DNA of 64,000 nt from Thamnidium elegans (lineage: Eukaryota; Mucoromycota; Mucoromycetes; Mucorales; Mucoraceae): the NCBI GenBank assembly GCA_025201345.1, contig JAIXMG010000013.1, positions 372,001-436,000 of the forward strand, written 5' to 3'. Numbering within the stretch: the first letter of the stretch is position 1; the number at the start of each line of letters is the position of its first letter. The position numbers and the translations under genes were made by a program. Under the pieces are notes generated by a model, which searched no databases, had not been told where the DNA came from, and saw nothing but the letters and a program-made list of their open reading frames with translations. Below, piece after piece: positions 35,260 to 47,980 of the stretch.

Positions 35260-36860
35260 ATGTTATTTGAACAATTAAGACTGTAAGATATATATTTATA
35301 TGCAGTAATAGAAAAACAAATTTTTTTTTGTAACGCCTTTTCTCCTTTTGTTTTGTTTTATGTAGTCGTATAACCAATGAAGAATACCACTTTACTCCAT
35401 TATTAGAACCTGCCAAAGAAGGACATGGTTTAGATCGGATTGAAACACTAACTGTTTATCGAGACTCTGGACAACTACAACTTAACGGTAAAAAAACACC
35501 TTTTATATATATATATATGTTGATATTTTGTTTCAGTTACTTATATCTTTTGTTACAGCACCACCTATACAAAACGCACATATTGAAGGAGAACTAGTGG
35601 TTTGTGGTATCATGGGGTTTATTCAACTTCAAGCAGGTAAAAAAAATAATAATAGTAAGGTTCAATTAGAAAAGGAGGGGCTCAATTTTGGTTATGTTTA
35701 GGTGAATACATGATTGTGATTACAGGATACCAAAGAGTAGGTACACTTATGCAGAACTGCGATATTTTACGCGCTACAGCATTTCAAATACTGCCTATAG
35801 CTCGTAACACGAACGGACTTTCAAGTCAACAATTGGATGATGAGCAAACTTTTATTTACCTGTTGCAAAAACACTTGAAGAAAAATGGGTTTTATTTCTC
35901 GTATAGATATAATTTGACCTTATCCGTACAAAAGCAAGCACAGATAGAAGGTGATGTTAATAATTGGAGGGAGGTAGGCATAATAGTGTATGTGTGCATG
36001 TATGAGTTTATACTGAAAAGTATGTAGGCAGATACAAGGTTCTTTTGGAATCATTATTTATCTCAAAAGTTAATATTGGCTACTCAAAACTCCAAGACCA
36101 ATCAAGACGTAAGTATATGCTTTTTTATTTTTTTTTAAAAAAAAAAAAAATTTGAGCTAATGCCCTTTGTTTTTTTTTGAAAGAAATAGTTTAGTTCTTT
36201 TATATTGCCTGTTATTCAAGGATGTAAGTTCCTTTTTGTTGTTGTTGTAATTATACTACGAAAAAAGTCTAATTACTTTTTTTAAAAAATATCTAGTTGT
36301 ATCTATCAACCCAGCCGTTATAAACAACCGAGCAATCACATTTGCATTAATTAGTAGACGTAGTCAAGAACGGGCCGGTACTCGTTATTTCTCTCGCGGA
36401 TTAGATGAAAACGGATTTGCCTCAAATTTTGTAGAGACCGAACAAATTATACTATGTGACCCACCTAAATCACTAGTACAAGATAATTCGATACGACTTT
36501 CGTATGTACAAACACGTGGTAGTGTTCCTGCAATTTGGGGACAGATACCCAATACTAGATATACACCTAAAATATGGCTCAATGCCAACTTGACAGATGA
36601 AAACGTCATTGCAGCCTCAAAGACTCATTTTAATCAACAGATCAAAATCTATGGTCCTCAGATCTTGGTCAATTTAGTAAATACAAAAGGATATGAGTAT
36701 CCTGTAGGTCAATTGTATGCTGCCGTCGTAAAGGAGTTAAATAATCCAAATTTAAAGTATATTCATTTCGATTTTCATCATGAGTGTAGAAAGATGAGAT
36801 GGAATCGGGTACAGTTGCTGGTAGATCAGCTGGAGCAAGATTTACGTGAACAAGGGTAAT

Positions 36861-36898
<38 letters not shown>

Positions 36899-37849
36899 GT
36901 AAACTAAAAAAAGAAGATGTTTATTAGGTATTGTGTCTTTGATGTTACGGATCCCAATACACCTGTTTTACGCAAGACTCAGAATTCCGTTATAAGGACC
37001 AATTGTATGGATTGCTTAGATAGAACCAATGTGGTTCAAAGTACTTTGAGTAGATGGGTTTTGAATAGACAGTTACGTGAGGTTGGTATACTTCAATCAA
37101 CTGAAGTTATTGAAAATGATGAACAGTTTATGCAAATATTTAGAAATAGTAAGTATTTATCGTTCTTAAAAAAAAAACCTCCCTCCAGACAACTAAATAA
37201 CCTCAACCATTATTTAGTGTGGGCTGATAACGCAGATGGTCTTAGTATTCCTTATTCAGGTACTGGTGCACTAAAAACGGATTTCACTAGAACTGGGCAT
37301 CGTACACGTATGGGGCTTATTAACGATTTTAATAACTCTGCCATTCGATATATCAAGAATAATTTCTTGGACGGAGCTAGACAAGATGGTATTGATTTGA
37401 TACTTGGAAAATATCAAGTCAGTGTTAACTCGACTAGTCCGTTTAAAGCGACACCTACTACGATGATGATCAAGTCAGTACCCTTGATCTTTTTAGTCAC
37501 AGTCATAATTTTGCTTATGATTTTGATCTCACCCGAGTTATTTGCGATCGAATCTTCACTTTTATATACATTTTGTATCTCTGTTTTACTTACGGTACTA
37601 GTAATATGTATGTTATTTATTCAACATAATGGTACTGAGTTTGTGGACTGGCCAAAACTCTTACCAGCTGCTCAGGTTCATCAGGTAGATGATGATGCCT
37701 TAAGTAGTGTGTTTCAGATTGACACTGTACATCATAAAGCAACAGATCTGGTTCGAAAGTGGGCACATAGAAGAGATAGTACGGCAGTTTTGAATCAGGC
37801 AGAACAAGGATACGAATTATTACCTACTACATTGAAAAAGACTACCTAA
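35260..37849 (+). CDS. SAC1: SAC-domain phosphoinositide phosphatase Sac1
   Basis: ER/Golgi integral membrane phosphatase, mainly for PtdIns4P. Nine exons are 35260-35282, 35366-35487, 35559-35636, 35702-35973, 36028-36108, 36190-36223, 36297-36855, 36928-37148 and 37218-37849, giving 673 aa. The small first exon (MLFEQLR) was chosen because it splices in phase to RITNEEYHFTPLLEP. The SAC domain has CGIMGFIQLQAGEYMIVITG, RRSQERAGTRYFSRGLDENG and the catalytic CMDCLDR in RTNCMDCLDRTNVVQS. VWADNADGLS and GALKTDFTRTGHRTRMG follow. Two hydrophobic helices near residues 550-605 form the Sac1-type C-terminal anchor. The intron at 37149-37217 is 69 nt, a multiple of three without a stop; removal restores the conserved W-A-D-N context. 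Intron 7 carries a T34 tract. Confidence 0.93.
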
Positions 37850-38111
37850 ATAAAGCTACGTTACCAGAATTGCTTGTTTTTTTCCCCCTTTACCAAATGG
37901 CGTGTACCATCTTTAGAAAAAAATATAATGTGCATTACTATTTCTCAATATGTTTTTATGTAATTTTTGGCAAATTTAGTTATCATGTTTATTTAGTGTG
38001 TACGTATGATATGTCTAAGCTAAAATATGTGATAAGACCAGCTAATTAGCGACAAACAGATGATTCCCGGGAACAGAACAGGACAGCCCAAGAACAGTAG
38101 AATTATTAACA

Positions 38112-38142
<31 letters not shown>

Positions 38143-39366
38143 GCCAGGTGATAATACGTCACTTGTTATTCTACAATAACTTGTCGAGTTAAAAACTTAC
38201 CTGATAATGGTATCTATACCAAGATTCCAGTTTTATACCGATCTCATGTTTCACTTTATGGAAAACGAACACCAAGTATTATCGGGTCAGATTTAAACCA
38301 AATTTTTCTTTTAGGACGGCAAAAAACCGAAAGAGTATAATATTTTATGCAAAAAAAAGGGGGGGGGGGTGTGGTTCGGACAGGTTAGAAGGCTAAGTTA
38401 ATGTCAAACAAAATGTTATCTGTACTCCCCCCCCCCCCTTTTTTTTTGTTTTTTGGTAGCTCAATACCAAAAAGAAAGATGTGCCCGTAATACTGGCATT
38501 TAAGTAAACTAGTCGGCTTTAGATAGTTTTTAATTCAATTAGGCTACCTGGCTTAATCCCAATTAAATTGTTTATTTTGATTTTGTACAGTAAAAGACAG
38601 TAAATATTGATTTTGTATCGAAAATTAAAGTTTCTGATCAATAGGTAATCATATTTCATCCAATTAAAAAAATCATAACAAAAATCCCAGGTTTTAAAGA
38701 GCTCTCATTGACTTTATAAACAATGGACTTGTACAATTCATCGTACGCGCATCTTAAATATTGCGTAATATTCTTTTGTCGTAGTAGAACAGAATATTTC
38801 ACTGTACATAAAATATTGAAACTTTGACGCTCGCGCTAAGATAGCGACTATTTTACAGGATAGAAGGTCATTTACATATAAACCGTGTATTATAGTATAT
38901 GCAGACAGATACAATTGAGAAAAGTGTTTTCACGTTCGCACGGAAAATTGTAAAGAAAAAAGACATATTGAATTATTTTGTTGAAAAAAAAAAAAAAAAA
39001 GAAAAGGTCGATCACAGTAAAGAAAAATTGAAATAAACAGGCGAAAAAAGGGGGTTTAATTTAACTGGGAAATGCATCCCCTCTCTAAGGTCTTTTTGAG
39101 GGAATTATATCAGCTGAATCGCTCAGAATTTAGGGACTCAATTTAACTTATTTAATTGTCAGTTGCGTAGTGTCTATTTTAAAGTAAATGCTCGATAATT
39201 AGAAAAGGAGTAAAAAATGATCCTCAATCGTGAATTAGGAGAAGTAAAACAAAAACTAGCTCAACTTTCTATTTCAGTAAAAAAGGATAAAGAGGGCACA
39301 GTAAAATATGGGGAAAATTGCATATAGGTTTTTTACGCCTCCCCTTTTTTTTTTTTTTTTTTTGCA
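37850..39366. other. 1.5-kb non-coding stretch
   Basis: Contains G9 (around 38358) and C10 (around 38428) runs flanked by A or T tracts, and a T tract near 38117-38142. No gene is seen on either strand. Confidence 0.5.
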
Positions 39367-41435
39367 TTAATAAAAACTTGTATTTTTATTGTCAGTAACA
39401 TATTTTGGTATTGTGATATTATTTTGAGAATTCATAATTGTGTTATTGTTATACTGCCGAATATTAGAAGAAGGTTGTTGAAAATAGAGAGAATCATTGT
39501 GAGTGACCAACTTATTGTCAAAATATCTAGAAGATTCGTTCCCTACAGGGGTTTCTGTTTGAGGTATTGTTGTTGTTTGTTTACAGGTGTAGCTAGACGT
39601 CAGCATAGAAGGAGGCGTTTCTGGTCTATTATTTAGCGATGGAGGAGGGGAAGATTGTTGACGTTGAGGTAAAGGCTTTTCGTTATTATTGTTGGACCAT
39701 AAAAAACTAGAAGGTGATAATAATGGAGACGACAAATTATTTTGACTTTGTTGTTGATAAGATGGAGAAGATAAAATGGAAATAGTTGGAATATCGTGCA
39801 GTCTTTGTTGATAATTTAATGCGGGAGGTGGGGACAGTGAAAAACTATGACTATTATATCTAAAATTTCTTAATGGAGGAGGTGAAACAGATGATGGCAT
39901 AGTATTGGATGCGCTAGGATAATTACTATTGGCACTATTCGAATGGCGACGTTGTTGTTGGTTTGTATCTTTATCGTAATTAACTGCAGATATAAATGCA
40001 GAACTATTTAGACTCGGCTGAGGCATACTATTTACATTTTGATACGAGCTTGTTTCATAGACATTAACAGCATTACTACTATCTGTAGCTGAAGAGGTCC
40101 TAATACAAATTAATTTATGATTTAGCATTTTTTATATATACGCATGCAAGCATACTTTTAGGTATGCATATCAAAATTTCGTTAAACCGAAGCACATACC
40201 TAAAGTTATTTTGTGAATCTCTTCCTTCTTGATAACGTGAAATTTCAACTGATTCATTTATTGGAGGTGCATCATAAGAGAGGGTTTGACAAGTGTCTAA
40301 AGGATGCTCCAAATAAGAAGAACGGAGAGTACTTCCGCTTGTACTATCTATACTAGTACGAGCAGATTTTCTTGAACCGGAAGGGGTATCAAATGCGAGT
40401 CTTCGAGAATGATCTGAAGACATGCATACGAAAAAGGAAATTTTTTTAAGCAAGCGCATCTCCCTTCGTAAAACTTTAAATAAACTTACATAACAAGTGA
40501 TCGTCCTCTTCTTCTTGATCTTTTTGATGAAATAAAGAAGGATAGGGATGAGAAGTAACACTACTAGTAGATAGTTTTTTAATATGATTAGCCGTAGTAG
40601 AGTAAGATGTAGAAGAGCTAGTAGTTGAGGATGGAGAAAGACTAGGTCGCTTCAACATTAGTTCGGCAAATTCAACAGAAGGTGGTACACGAAAACTTTG
40701 CTTTAATAGTAGTTCAGGGGATATTTGAAGACAAGATAATTCAGAGATCGACGAAGGCGTGGATAATCTGCATTTTAAAACATCTTCCTTTGTATAATAA
40801 CTGATCAAATGCTGTGTGCATCCATTCAGTTGAATACTCAAGGTTTTTTTGATAAGTCCACCTTTTCGGAACTTGTATGTATCAGTGAGAGAACCAACCA
40901 AATTACGCTCTCTGTTGCGTTCTTCAATGGTCATATCTTCTTCATCATTTTCTTCTCGTAATTCCTGTACGTTTTCTTCATACATTAACTGTTGATGCTG
41001 TGACATATACTGATGATTATGGTAATAGTTTGAGGATGTATCAAGAATAGAGTTCTTTTCATTTAAAGATTCACGACCACCGAGCTCTCGATATATTAAA
41101 AAATTTCCTAGTATTCGAGAAGGGCTCCAAATTAAGCCATCCGTCCACCTTTTAATTCCTAATATTTTGAAGTAACCAAAAAAAAAAAAAAAAAAAAAAA
41201 TTATTCATATATAAATATATTTATTCTTAATTAGATTATAATAATTACCAGATTCTTTTTCATCAAAAACAAACACTGTTCCAGATTTTACAGAACCTCT
41301 TTCTCTCTCTTGTAGTCTACGACTTATTTTTGGTAAAACTCCTCTACGACATGCTTCAAATAATAAAAGTGAATCGGTGGTGGTTTCAATAAACCCATGA
41401 AATGTTGCATTGATAGGCATAATGTTATAATTCAA
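39367..41435 (-). CDS. WOPR-domain transcription regulator (Wor1/Ryp1/Gti1/Pac2 family)
   Basis: Fungus-specific DNA-binding protein; relatives control morphology, sporulation and virulence switches. Four exons, 41249-41435, 40490-41158, 40200-40413 and 39367-40099, give 600 aa. Exon 1 plus exon 2 form the first WOPR half: TFHGFIETTTDSLLLFEACR, then SGTVFVFDEKESG and KRWTDGLIWSPSRILGNFLI. The second half is RKGGLIKKTLSIQLNGCTQH followed by LISYYTKEDV. The linker between halves is acidic. The C-terminal 380 residues are Ser/Asn/Gln/Pro-rich, as in other family members. Two ATGs lie in frame (41435 and 41420); the second (MPINATFHG) gives a start closer to homologues. Intron 1 carries an A23 tract on the plus strand. 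Which family member (Wor1-like or Pac2-like) is not resolved. Confidence 0.92.
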
Positions 41436-41456
41436 GTAAAAGTACGTTTTGTTTGG

Positions 41457-41488
<32 letters not shown>

Positions 41489-42000
41489 TATGTTTATAGA
41501 TATATAAAAGAGTGCTACACTATATAAGTTTGTTTATGTATAATAATATATAATGATTTTTTTTTTTTTGTCAAGGATTGAGAATTGATTTATAAAGCAG
41601 AAGAAAAACGAGAAAATGATATGACAAAAAATGATCTTTAATAGTTGTTTACTATAGCTCAAGTGGGAGAAGTTAAATTTTTTTGTCTCAGTTTATTTTG
41701 TATTACTCATAAATACATGCAGGGGAAAAATAGAGAAAAACTAGAGTTCTTAATTACCTATTTGGTCAATAAGCCGTTAGTAAGTCTTTGGGGGAAAATA
41801 TGTTATCAAGTTCCCTATTTTTCTTAAAAAGCTGGGTTACATATATAAACACAATATTATCGTAGCGTCGTAGGTCTTTTGAAAAAAAAATATATAAGCT
41901 TGTCAGTACATTGGCAATCAGAAGGTATTACAGATATTTGTACATATATAATATATAGGAGATGTGATACATACGATATTTATAAGTATATACATATAAG

Positions 42001-42033
<33 letters not shown>

Positions 42034-42266
42034 TAAGACTATTGACAATGATACATCTGTGCGTCAATAAGTATTGCTCATTTATATCGTAAAAACACTT
42101 AAAGGGAATCCTGAATTAACGTCCCTACCCTAGTTGAGGTTAGGAAGGTCTATTTTGTAACCCGATCACATTTAACTCCTTTTACGAATAATAGACTCCT
42201 ATTAAACATCTGGCTGACTTCTTCATTTTGTCAAGCTTCGCCTTTGTTATTATTATGATGCCTCCT

Positions 42267-42300
<34 letters not shown>

Positions 42301-43451
42301 CCAGAAAAAGTCAATGGATTTATGGAAAGGAATAACATGTTCACTTATCACATGTCGTTTATTCTTTTAGTACTAGTCTATCCCTTAATCAACAGCTTAT
42401 ATATTTCTCTGCCTCTTTCTCTCGTACCTTTTTTTTTTTTTTTTTTTTTTTTACAGTGTCATATGTATATATATATTTCTAATCTTAAATACCCCAGGGT
42501 TAGATACGTAACTATAAACCAAACTTTATGCGTATGATCTTCAATTTCATCTAGTTATCTGTGTATAAATATACAATCCAAACAAACATATATTTCCTTG
42601 GATGTTTGTACTCTTTAACTTTATAAATTTGTATAGGCGCATGGGACTTACGTACCCTAATCCTGTTTTCATATTTGTTCTCTCTCCCTGGATTATATGG
42701 TAAAAAAAAAAAAGTATCGATTTATACATGAATTATAGTACATACAAGACATTTAGAATATGTTACACACAAATATGTAGCACGGTACATAGAACAAGCT
42801 TGCAGAATTTTGAACCAATATAACAAGCATAAAATTTGTTACTTAATCTAACTATAACAATTGAAAAAATATAAAAAACAACAAATATGTGAACTTTAAG
42901 TTAAATGTTATTAAATCATATGCACCAGTGTATTTGAGCACATACAAGTAGAAATAATTACTTCTTTCCTCATTATTTCTGTATTTAGACATTAAACGCT
43001 AGTATAACTACCATGAGATTTTAATAATAAAAAGTTTTTGTATTAAAGAAATAACTCCTAATATGTAGTTACAATTTAAAATATAAGGAGAATGATGATG
43101 ATGGTGATGCAAAAATAAATACATAAATAAATAATAATAATAAAATAGGAACAGACCTGAATGCTTATCTAAAAAAAAAAAATAGAGAATGAAGAAGCGT
43201 TACATACGCCGATGATAGCAATAATAATAATAAAAAAAGGTGTAGTAAAATGTACTATTTTAGTTTAAGTGTATGTATACCGAGTCTATAAAAAAATAAT
43301 AGCGCCGAGTCCAACACCTTATATTCACTATGACGACGTAGTTTTTGAAAATCAAGTTTGCCGAAAAAAAGGCCAAGTTTCTAATTAACTGCATATGGTT
43401 GTTAATTTTAAAACCTAATCATAGACTGGACGATTTTTTCTGCCCGTCGAA

Positions 43452-43497
<46 letters not shown>

Positions 43498-44037
43498 TTA
43501 AATGGGTATATTACATAAAGTTTGCTTCTTTTTTTAATAGAACAACAGAGAAAAAAAAGCTTACTTGCTGAGAAGTAATGTTTAATATAGTTCAATCTCG
43601 GTAACATTTTAACGCTTTTTCAAAATAATACAAGTTACACGAATGAGAAGAAGGCAGGAGACAGTTGCTGCGTCAGGGATTTGAGGTCCTATAAATTGCA
43701 TCACGACACTTTCTCGTAAATGACGAATGCTTTCTTGATTCTATATTTTGTATCTGTCCATTTGAAGCATACTGATCCAATAAGATATATGTCATCAAAA
43801 ACATGAATTATATCTAAACTTACTCTATTAGTAAGACTTTACACTTTTTTTTAAATAAAATAAGAAAACTTCTTTTTTAAAACCAATTGACTTTTTGACA
43901 GCACCTCTTTTATCTTTTTTTTAAAGCAACGCGATAAATTTAAGCACTAAAAACAGGACTGCTATAAGCGAAGAAACTGTTCTCCATAAAAAAAATAAAA
44001 TAAAAAAACAGATCTAAACAACTATACGAAATCCAAA
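41436..44037. other. 2.6-kb non-coding stretch with microsatellites and long A/T tracts
   Basis: Contains AT dinucleotide runs near 41467-41490 and 42008-42032, a T31 tract at 42270-42300, another T tract near 42430-42451, (TAA)n near 43130-43142 and an A39 tract at 43457-43495. No protein-coding frame with convincing composition was found. Confidence 0.5.
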
Positions 44038-44574
44038 ATGGAAGTTCTCAAGTCTGATTTTGAAGTCAACTTACCACTTATTAAAGAAGCATTACTCGAT
44101 GCCGATTTCATTGCCATCGATACCGAATTCACTGGTAAGAAAGTCTTGCCCAACTAAGAAAAAAAAAATGCTAGGATCAATCTAACCTTTTACATAGGGC
44201 TCTCTACACCCGACATTAATTTCCAAAATGGAGACGAACTTTCAACCAGATATAATAAACTCAAAAGCTGTGTCCAAGAATTTACTATTATTCAATACGG
44301 TGTCTGTGCCTTTAAAAAAGATAAAGTAACTGGTGACTATGTCGCCAAACCGTTCAACTTCTATATTTTTGGCGCTGATGCCCGTGACATTCATAGCAGA
44401 CGTATTTTTTCTGCTACGCCAACTAGTTTAGCTTTCTTAAGATCGAACAAGTTTGACTTTAACAAATTGATCGAAGAAGGTATTCCTTTTTACAACTTTT
44501 CGGAAGAAAGTTCCATGTTTCAGTCAAACCAAGGCACCAATATTGTGAACAGACGTTCAGTTATTTCAGGTATA

Positions 44575-44609
<35 letters not shown>

Positions 44610-46478
44610 CAAGTGAAGCTATTGTCAGTTTATTAACTTATTCTAATGTAGAGTCAAGTCTTACAAAGTCCGGCAAAAGCTTTTTAGAATATAATAGAAA
44701 CAGTATCAGCAAATGGTTGCAAGGAAATACAGAAAAACCTCTTATTGTTCAAGTCAATAGTACTTTTTACAAGAAGCTTATTTATCAAGAGATTCAAGAT
44801 ACTAAATATAATGGATTCCTTAAAGCAACACAAAGAGATAGCAAACATTTAGAAATTTCTCGCTTAAAGGAAGAGGATAAAAGAGTGAATAATGTTAATG
44901 TAAGTTATATATACAAATACACATATAAAACCTCGTATTAATAGCTTTTTATGTATACAGTCTCCTAAGCTTAATTTCCGTGCCGTGATTGAGCTGATTA
45001 AAGAAGCAAATTGCCCCGTAGTTGCTCACAACGCAGCTTATGATATACTCCATACAGTTGATCAATTCTGGCAATATTTACCCAACGAAGTTGAAGAATT
45101 TAAAACCGTTGCCAATAACATGTGGGAGAATATTGTCGATACTAAATATATGGCTGAACACCATCCCGTGTTAAAGGTAAAAAAAACTGGTATTATATAT
45201 TATGTTTATTCTCTTTCTAATATATTCTTTTAGGCTTGTTTCAATACGTCAGTCTTGGGAACACTATATAATACTATAAGCGACGAATTAAAGGAAGCCG
45301 GACAAAATATTGGTATGTTTTTAAATATTTTATAAATTTATTGAGTTTTTTTTTTAAAATAATGCGTAAATAGTTATGGGTAAAGGATTCGAAAGATATA
45401 CCGGTGCAGGAAATGGTGTCGAGCATGAAGCTGGTTATGATGCATATATGACGGGTGTAATCTACCTTGCATTTGTCGCATTTATTCATGAAAAACAACA
45501 AACAACACCCACAGAGAATGATAATAATACTACTTTAAAACGAAAGAGAGATGAAAGTGAAGAGTCAGAGTCAGAATCAGAGGATGGATCAGGGTCAGAG
45601 GATGGATCAGGGTCAGAGGATGAATCAGAGGCTGAATCAGGGGCTGCATCTAGCGATGATGACGAAGAAGAAGAGGCCGCTACCAGTATTTACATGGATA
45701 AATCTATTACGCCTTATTACGGAAAGATTTATTTAATGCGATGTGATATACCCTATCTTAACTTGAAGGGTAAAGAGGAAATTGGTAAGTTTTATTATTA
45801 TTGTAAATTAGCTATAGTAAACCAACACATTATTATAGAATTAATCACATATCCCAACAAGTTCTTCCTTCATAACATCCCCATTGGTATGACAAATACT
45901 GCTATTGAAAAGTTATATCCTAGTATTTTACCAATTGCTGTTTCTTGGGTGAACGACACCAATGCTTGGATTATTCTCAGAGATGAATCTAAAATTCCTA
46001 TGGTTCCAGTTGGTATCCTTGGCTTCTCCCTTGTTCAAAGCTTTTTACCTGGATGTTCTCGTCAAGTCGAGGGTGAAGCTTATGGTATTACAAAAGAGGC
46101 TGGTAAGATGGAACTTATTACGCATGCACAATGGCAAACATTATATGGACCTAAGAAGACAGTGAATTACGATAATATTGCTTCTGTACTCTCTACTGCC
46201 GCTAATAACGACACTGTTAAGCAAGAATCCTCCGCTGAATCATCAAATACCACTGCTTCCTCCCCTGTGCCCACAGGTGGATCTGGTTATGATGGTTCGT
46301 GTGTTTTTTTTTTCTTTAGACGGAATTTACTTTTTTAACTAACTTTTTTTTCTTTTTTTAAAAAATAGACTTCGAAATCCCATTACCACCTAGCTTTGCT
46401 GCCTCGCTTAAGAGAGACAGAGACAATGATAATGTTGAAGAAGAACGTGATGTCAAGAATAGAAAGACAAACGCATGA
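44038..46478 (+). CDS. PARN: Poly(A)-specific ribonuclease PARN
   Basis: DEDD-type 3'-5' exonuclease that trims poly(A) tails and matures small RNAs. Eight exons are 44038-44134, 44198-44569, 44652-44899, 44961-45176, 45234-45312, 45374-45784, 45839-46294 and 46369-46478, giving 662 aa. Asp28 and Glu30 in DFIAIDTEFTG occupy the same positions as in human PARN. The third acidic residue lies in CPVVAHNAAYDILH and the His-Asp pair in EHEAGYDAYMTG, so the active site is complete. An acidic Ser/Glu/Asp linker encoded by 18-bp tandem repeats (about 45583-45618) follows the nuclease domain; the rest includes an RRM-like region. The 54-nt intron 45785-45838 has no in-frame stop and is a multiple of three. 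S. cerevisiae lacks PARN; many other fungi keep it. Confidence 0.92.
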
Positions 46479-46882
46479 TAATAGCACATGACAAATACTA
46501 CACTATAATAAAAAAGTTTGCAACTTGTAGGGAAAATAAGTACCCTATATTAAGTTTGCTTAAAATACCAAAAACTATACGTTTAGACTTGTTTTTTTTT
46601 TCAAAAAAAGAAAAAAGAAAAAAGAAAAAGAGAACATAATACGAACCGTTCATTTTCTTAACGCGAGCGTATACTACTCGAATCTTTTACTTTATTTTTA
46701 ATATAGCAAAAGATCGCCACAGCTAGTGTTTTTAATAAATCTCTGGAAATACTTATGTTAATTGTTTGTTTACACTGTGTTATACGTGCGTATCATATTG
46801 ACAGTCAATCTTTTTTTAATTTGCCCTTTTTGTTTACTTGCGCAATTAATGACTTGTTTGACATGTTGTGTGCATTAATTCG

Positions 46883-46913
<31 letters not shown>

Positions 46914-47758
46914 GTCGTACATAAATAATGTACATACTTATTTGTGATTAAAAAAATATACATGTTTCTCTTTTTTTTTCTTTTTTTTTTTTTAATTAAA
47001 GTGAACTGTTAGAAGGGAAACAAACATACTTTTATCAGCATCTGTGTGGCGGTTATTCTTTAAAGACTAAAAAATAAAGTGACCATATTTCCTGTTTCGG
47101 ATCATGTATGAAAAAAATCCCATACTTTTAATAAAGTTACGATGGGTCGATCAGACTTAAATGAAACTCTATCTCTGTACGTAATAATTGCGTCTGCCTT
47201 CTAGAAAATAGCGATTTGAAACTTCCTGCGCAACCTTCTTTTTTTTCCATTTTGAGTTCAAAGGATACTTTCTTATTATAACAGACATATCACTGTATCC
47301 TCAATATTTTGTGCTAATAATTATTAGTTAACGTTAATATTAGTAACTTTAGGGATGCGTCGTGTCACTGATAGTTTTTTTTTGCTTAAAAAAAAGTAAT
47401 CTGTTATGATCCGCATTAACGTCATAAGTAAAATTAGTGTATTTTTTACATTTACTTCCGCTGAAATAAAAAGTAGGGATAAAACAATGAATGTATTGTA
47501 CGTGAATGGGTATGCGGAAAAGTTTTTTTAATCTAAGTACCATTGGTACATTCGGTTGTATAATAATAACGAAAGAAATAATACAACGAGGAATATATAC
47601 AAAATGTGTAAAGAACAATAAAAAAATAGTGCTGTTTCGAAATTAGGAAGATTTCATTTACGTCAGAGTGATACATTTAGTGTTTTTTGTTAAATATATA
47701 AAGAGAAAGGAAATGGCTTCTACTGAATCAAATCATACATATTAAAACTTATCTAAAT
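46479..47758. other. 1.3-kb non-coding stretch
   Basis: AT-rich, with a T tract near 46891-46913. A minus-strand frame at 47349-47618 has no homology I recognise and no promoter context. The promoter of the small gene at 47759 lies at its right end. Confidence 0.5.
47695..47703 (+). promoter_or_regulatory. TATA box of the small hydrophilic protein gene
   Basis: TATATAAAG lies 56-64 bp before the ATG at 47759. A short ATG frame (10 codons, 47713-47745) begins only 10 bp after the TATA box, so it may lie upstream of the transcript start. Confidence 0.5.
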
Positions 47759-47980
47759 ATGCCCAACTTTACCAACACCAAGTCTGATGCCTCCAAGGCC
47801 CAATCCGTCGAAGATAAGAACGGCAAAAACTTGAACGCCTCTGCTAAGCAAAGCACAGGTGACCAAAACTTAAACGCTGCCCAAGAAGCCACAGCCAAGG
47901 GGTTTGCTACTACCTCTAGTAACGATAAAGAATCTACCAAGCCAGATCCTGACTATACAAAGAAGATCAGAGAGGACTAA
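47759..47980 (+). CDS. Small hydrophilic protein of unknown function (73 aa)
   Basis: A single short exon encodes 73 residues with almost no hydrophobic side chains. It is rich in Lys, Asp, Asn, Ser, Thr, Ala and Gln, so probably disordered. The core SDASKAQSVEDKNGKN followed by an Ala/Gln-rich stretch weakly resembles the repeat pattern of the two SMP-like proteins 2-3 kb downstream (a Ser-x-x-Gln-Ser spacing followed by Lys-Asn). This resemblance is an inference. No signal peptide or transmembrane segment is present. Codons are clearly biased (many GCC, AAG, ACC), unlike the surrounding DNA, and a TATA box stands at a normal distance, which supports a real and possibly strongly expressed gene. 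Stress-protective proteins often look like this, but function is unknown. Confidence 0.65.
   Translation: MPNFTNTKSDASKAQSVEDKNGKNLNASAKQSTGDQNLNAAQEATAKGFATTSSNDKESTKPDPDYTKKIRED

Noticed and set aside
47349..47618. 89-codon minus-strand frame
   Set aside because: No recognisable motif, no promoter, and composition typical of random AT-rich sequence.
47713..47745. Upstream 10-codon reading frame before the 73-aa gene
   Set aside because: It starts about 10 bp after the TATA box, so it probably lies upstream of the transcript start; kept only as a remark.
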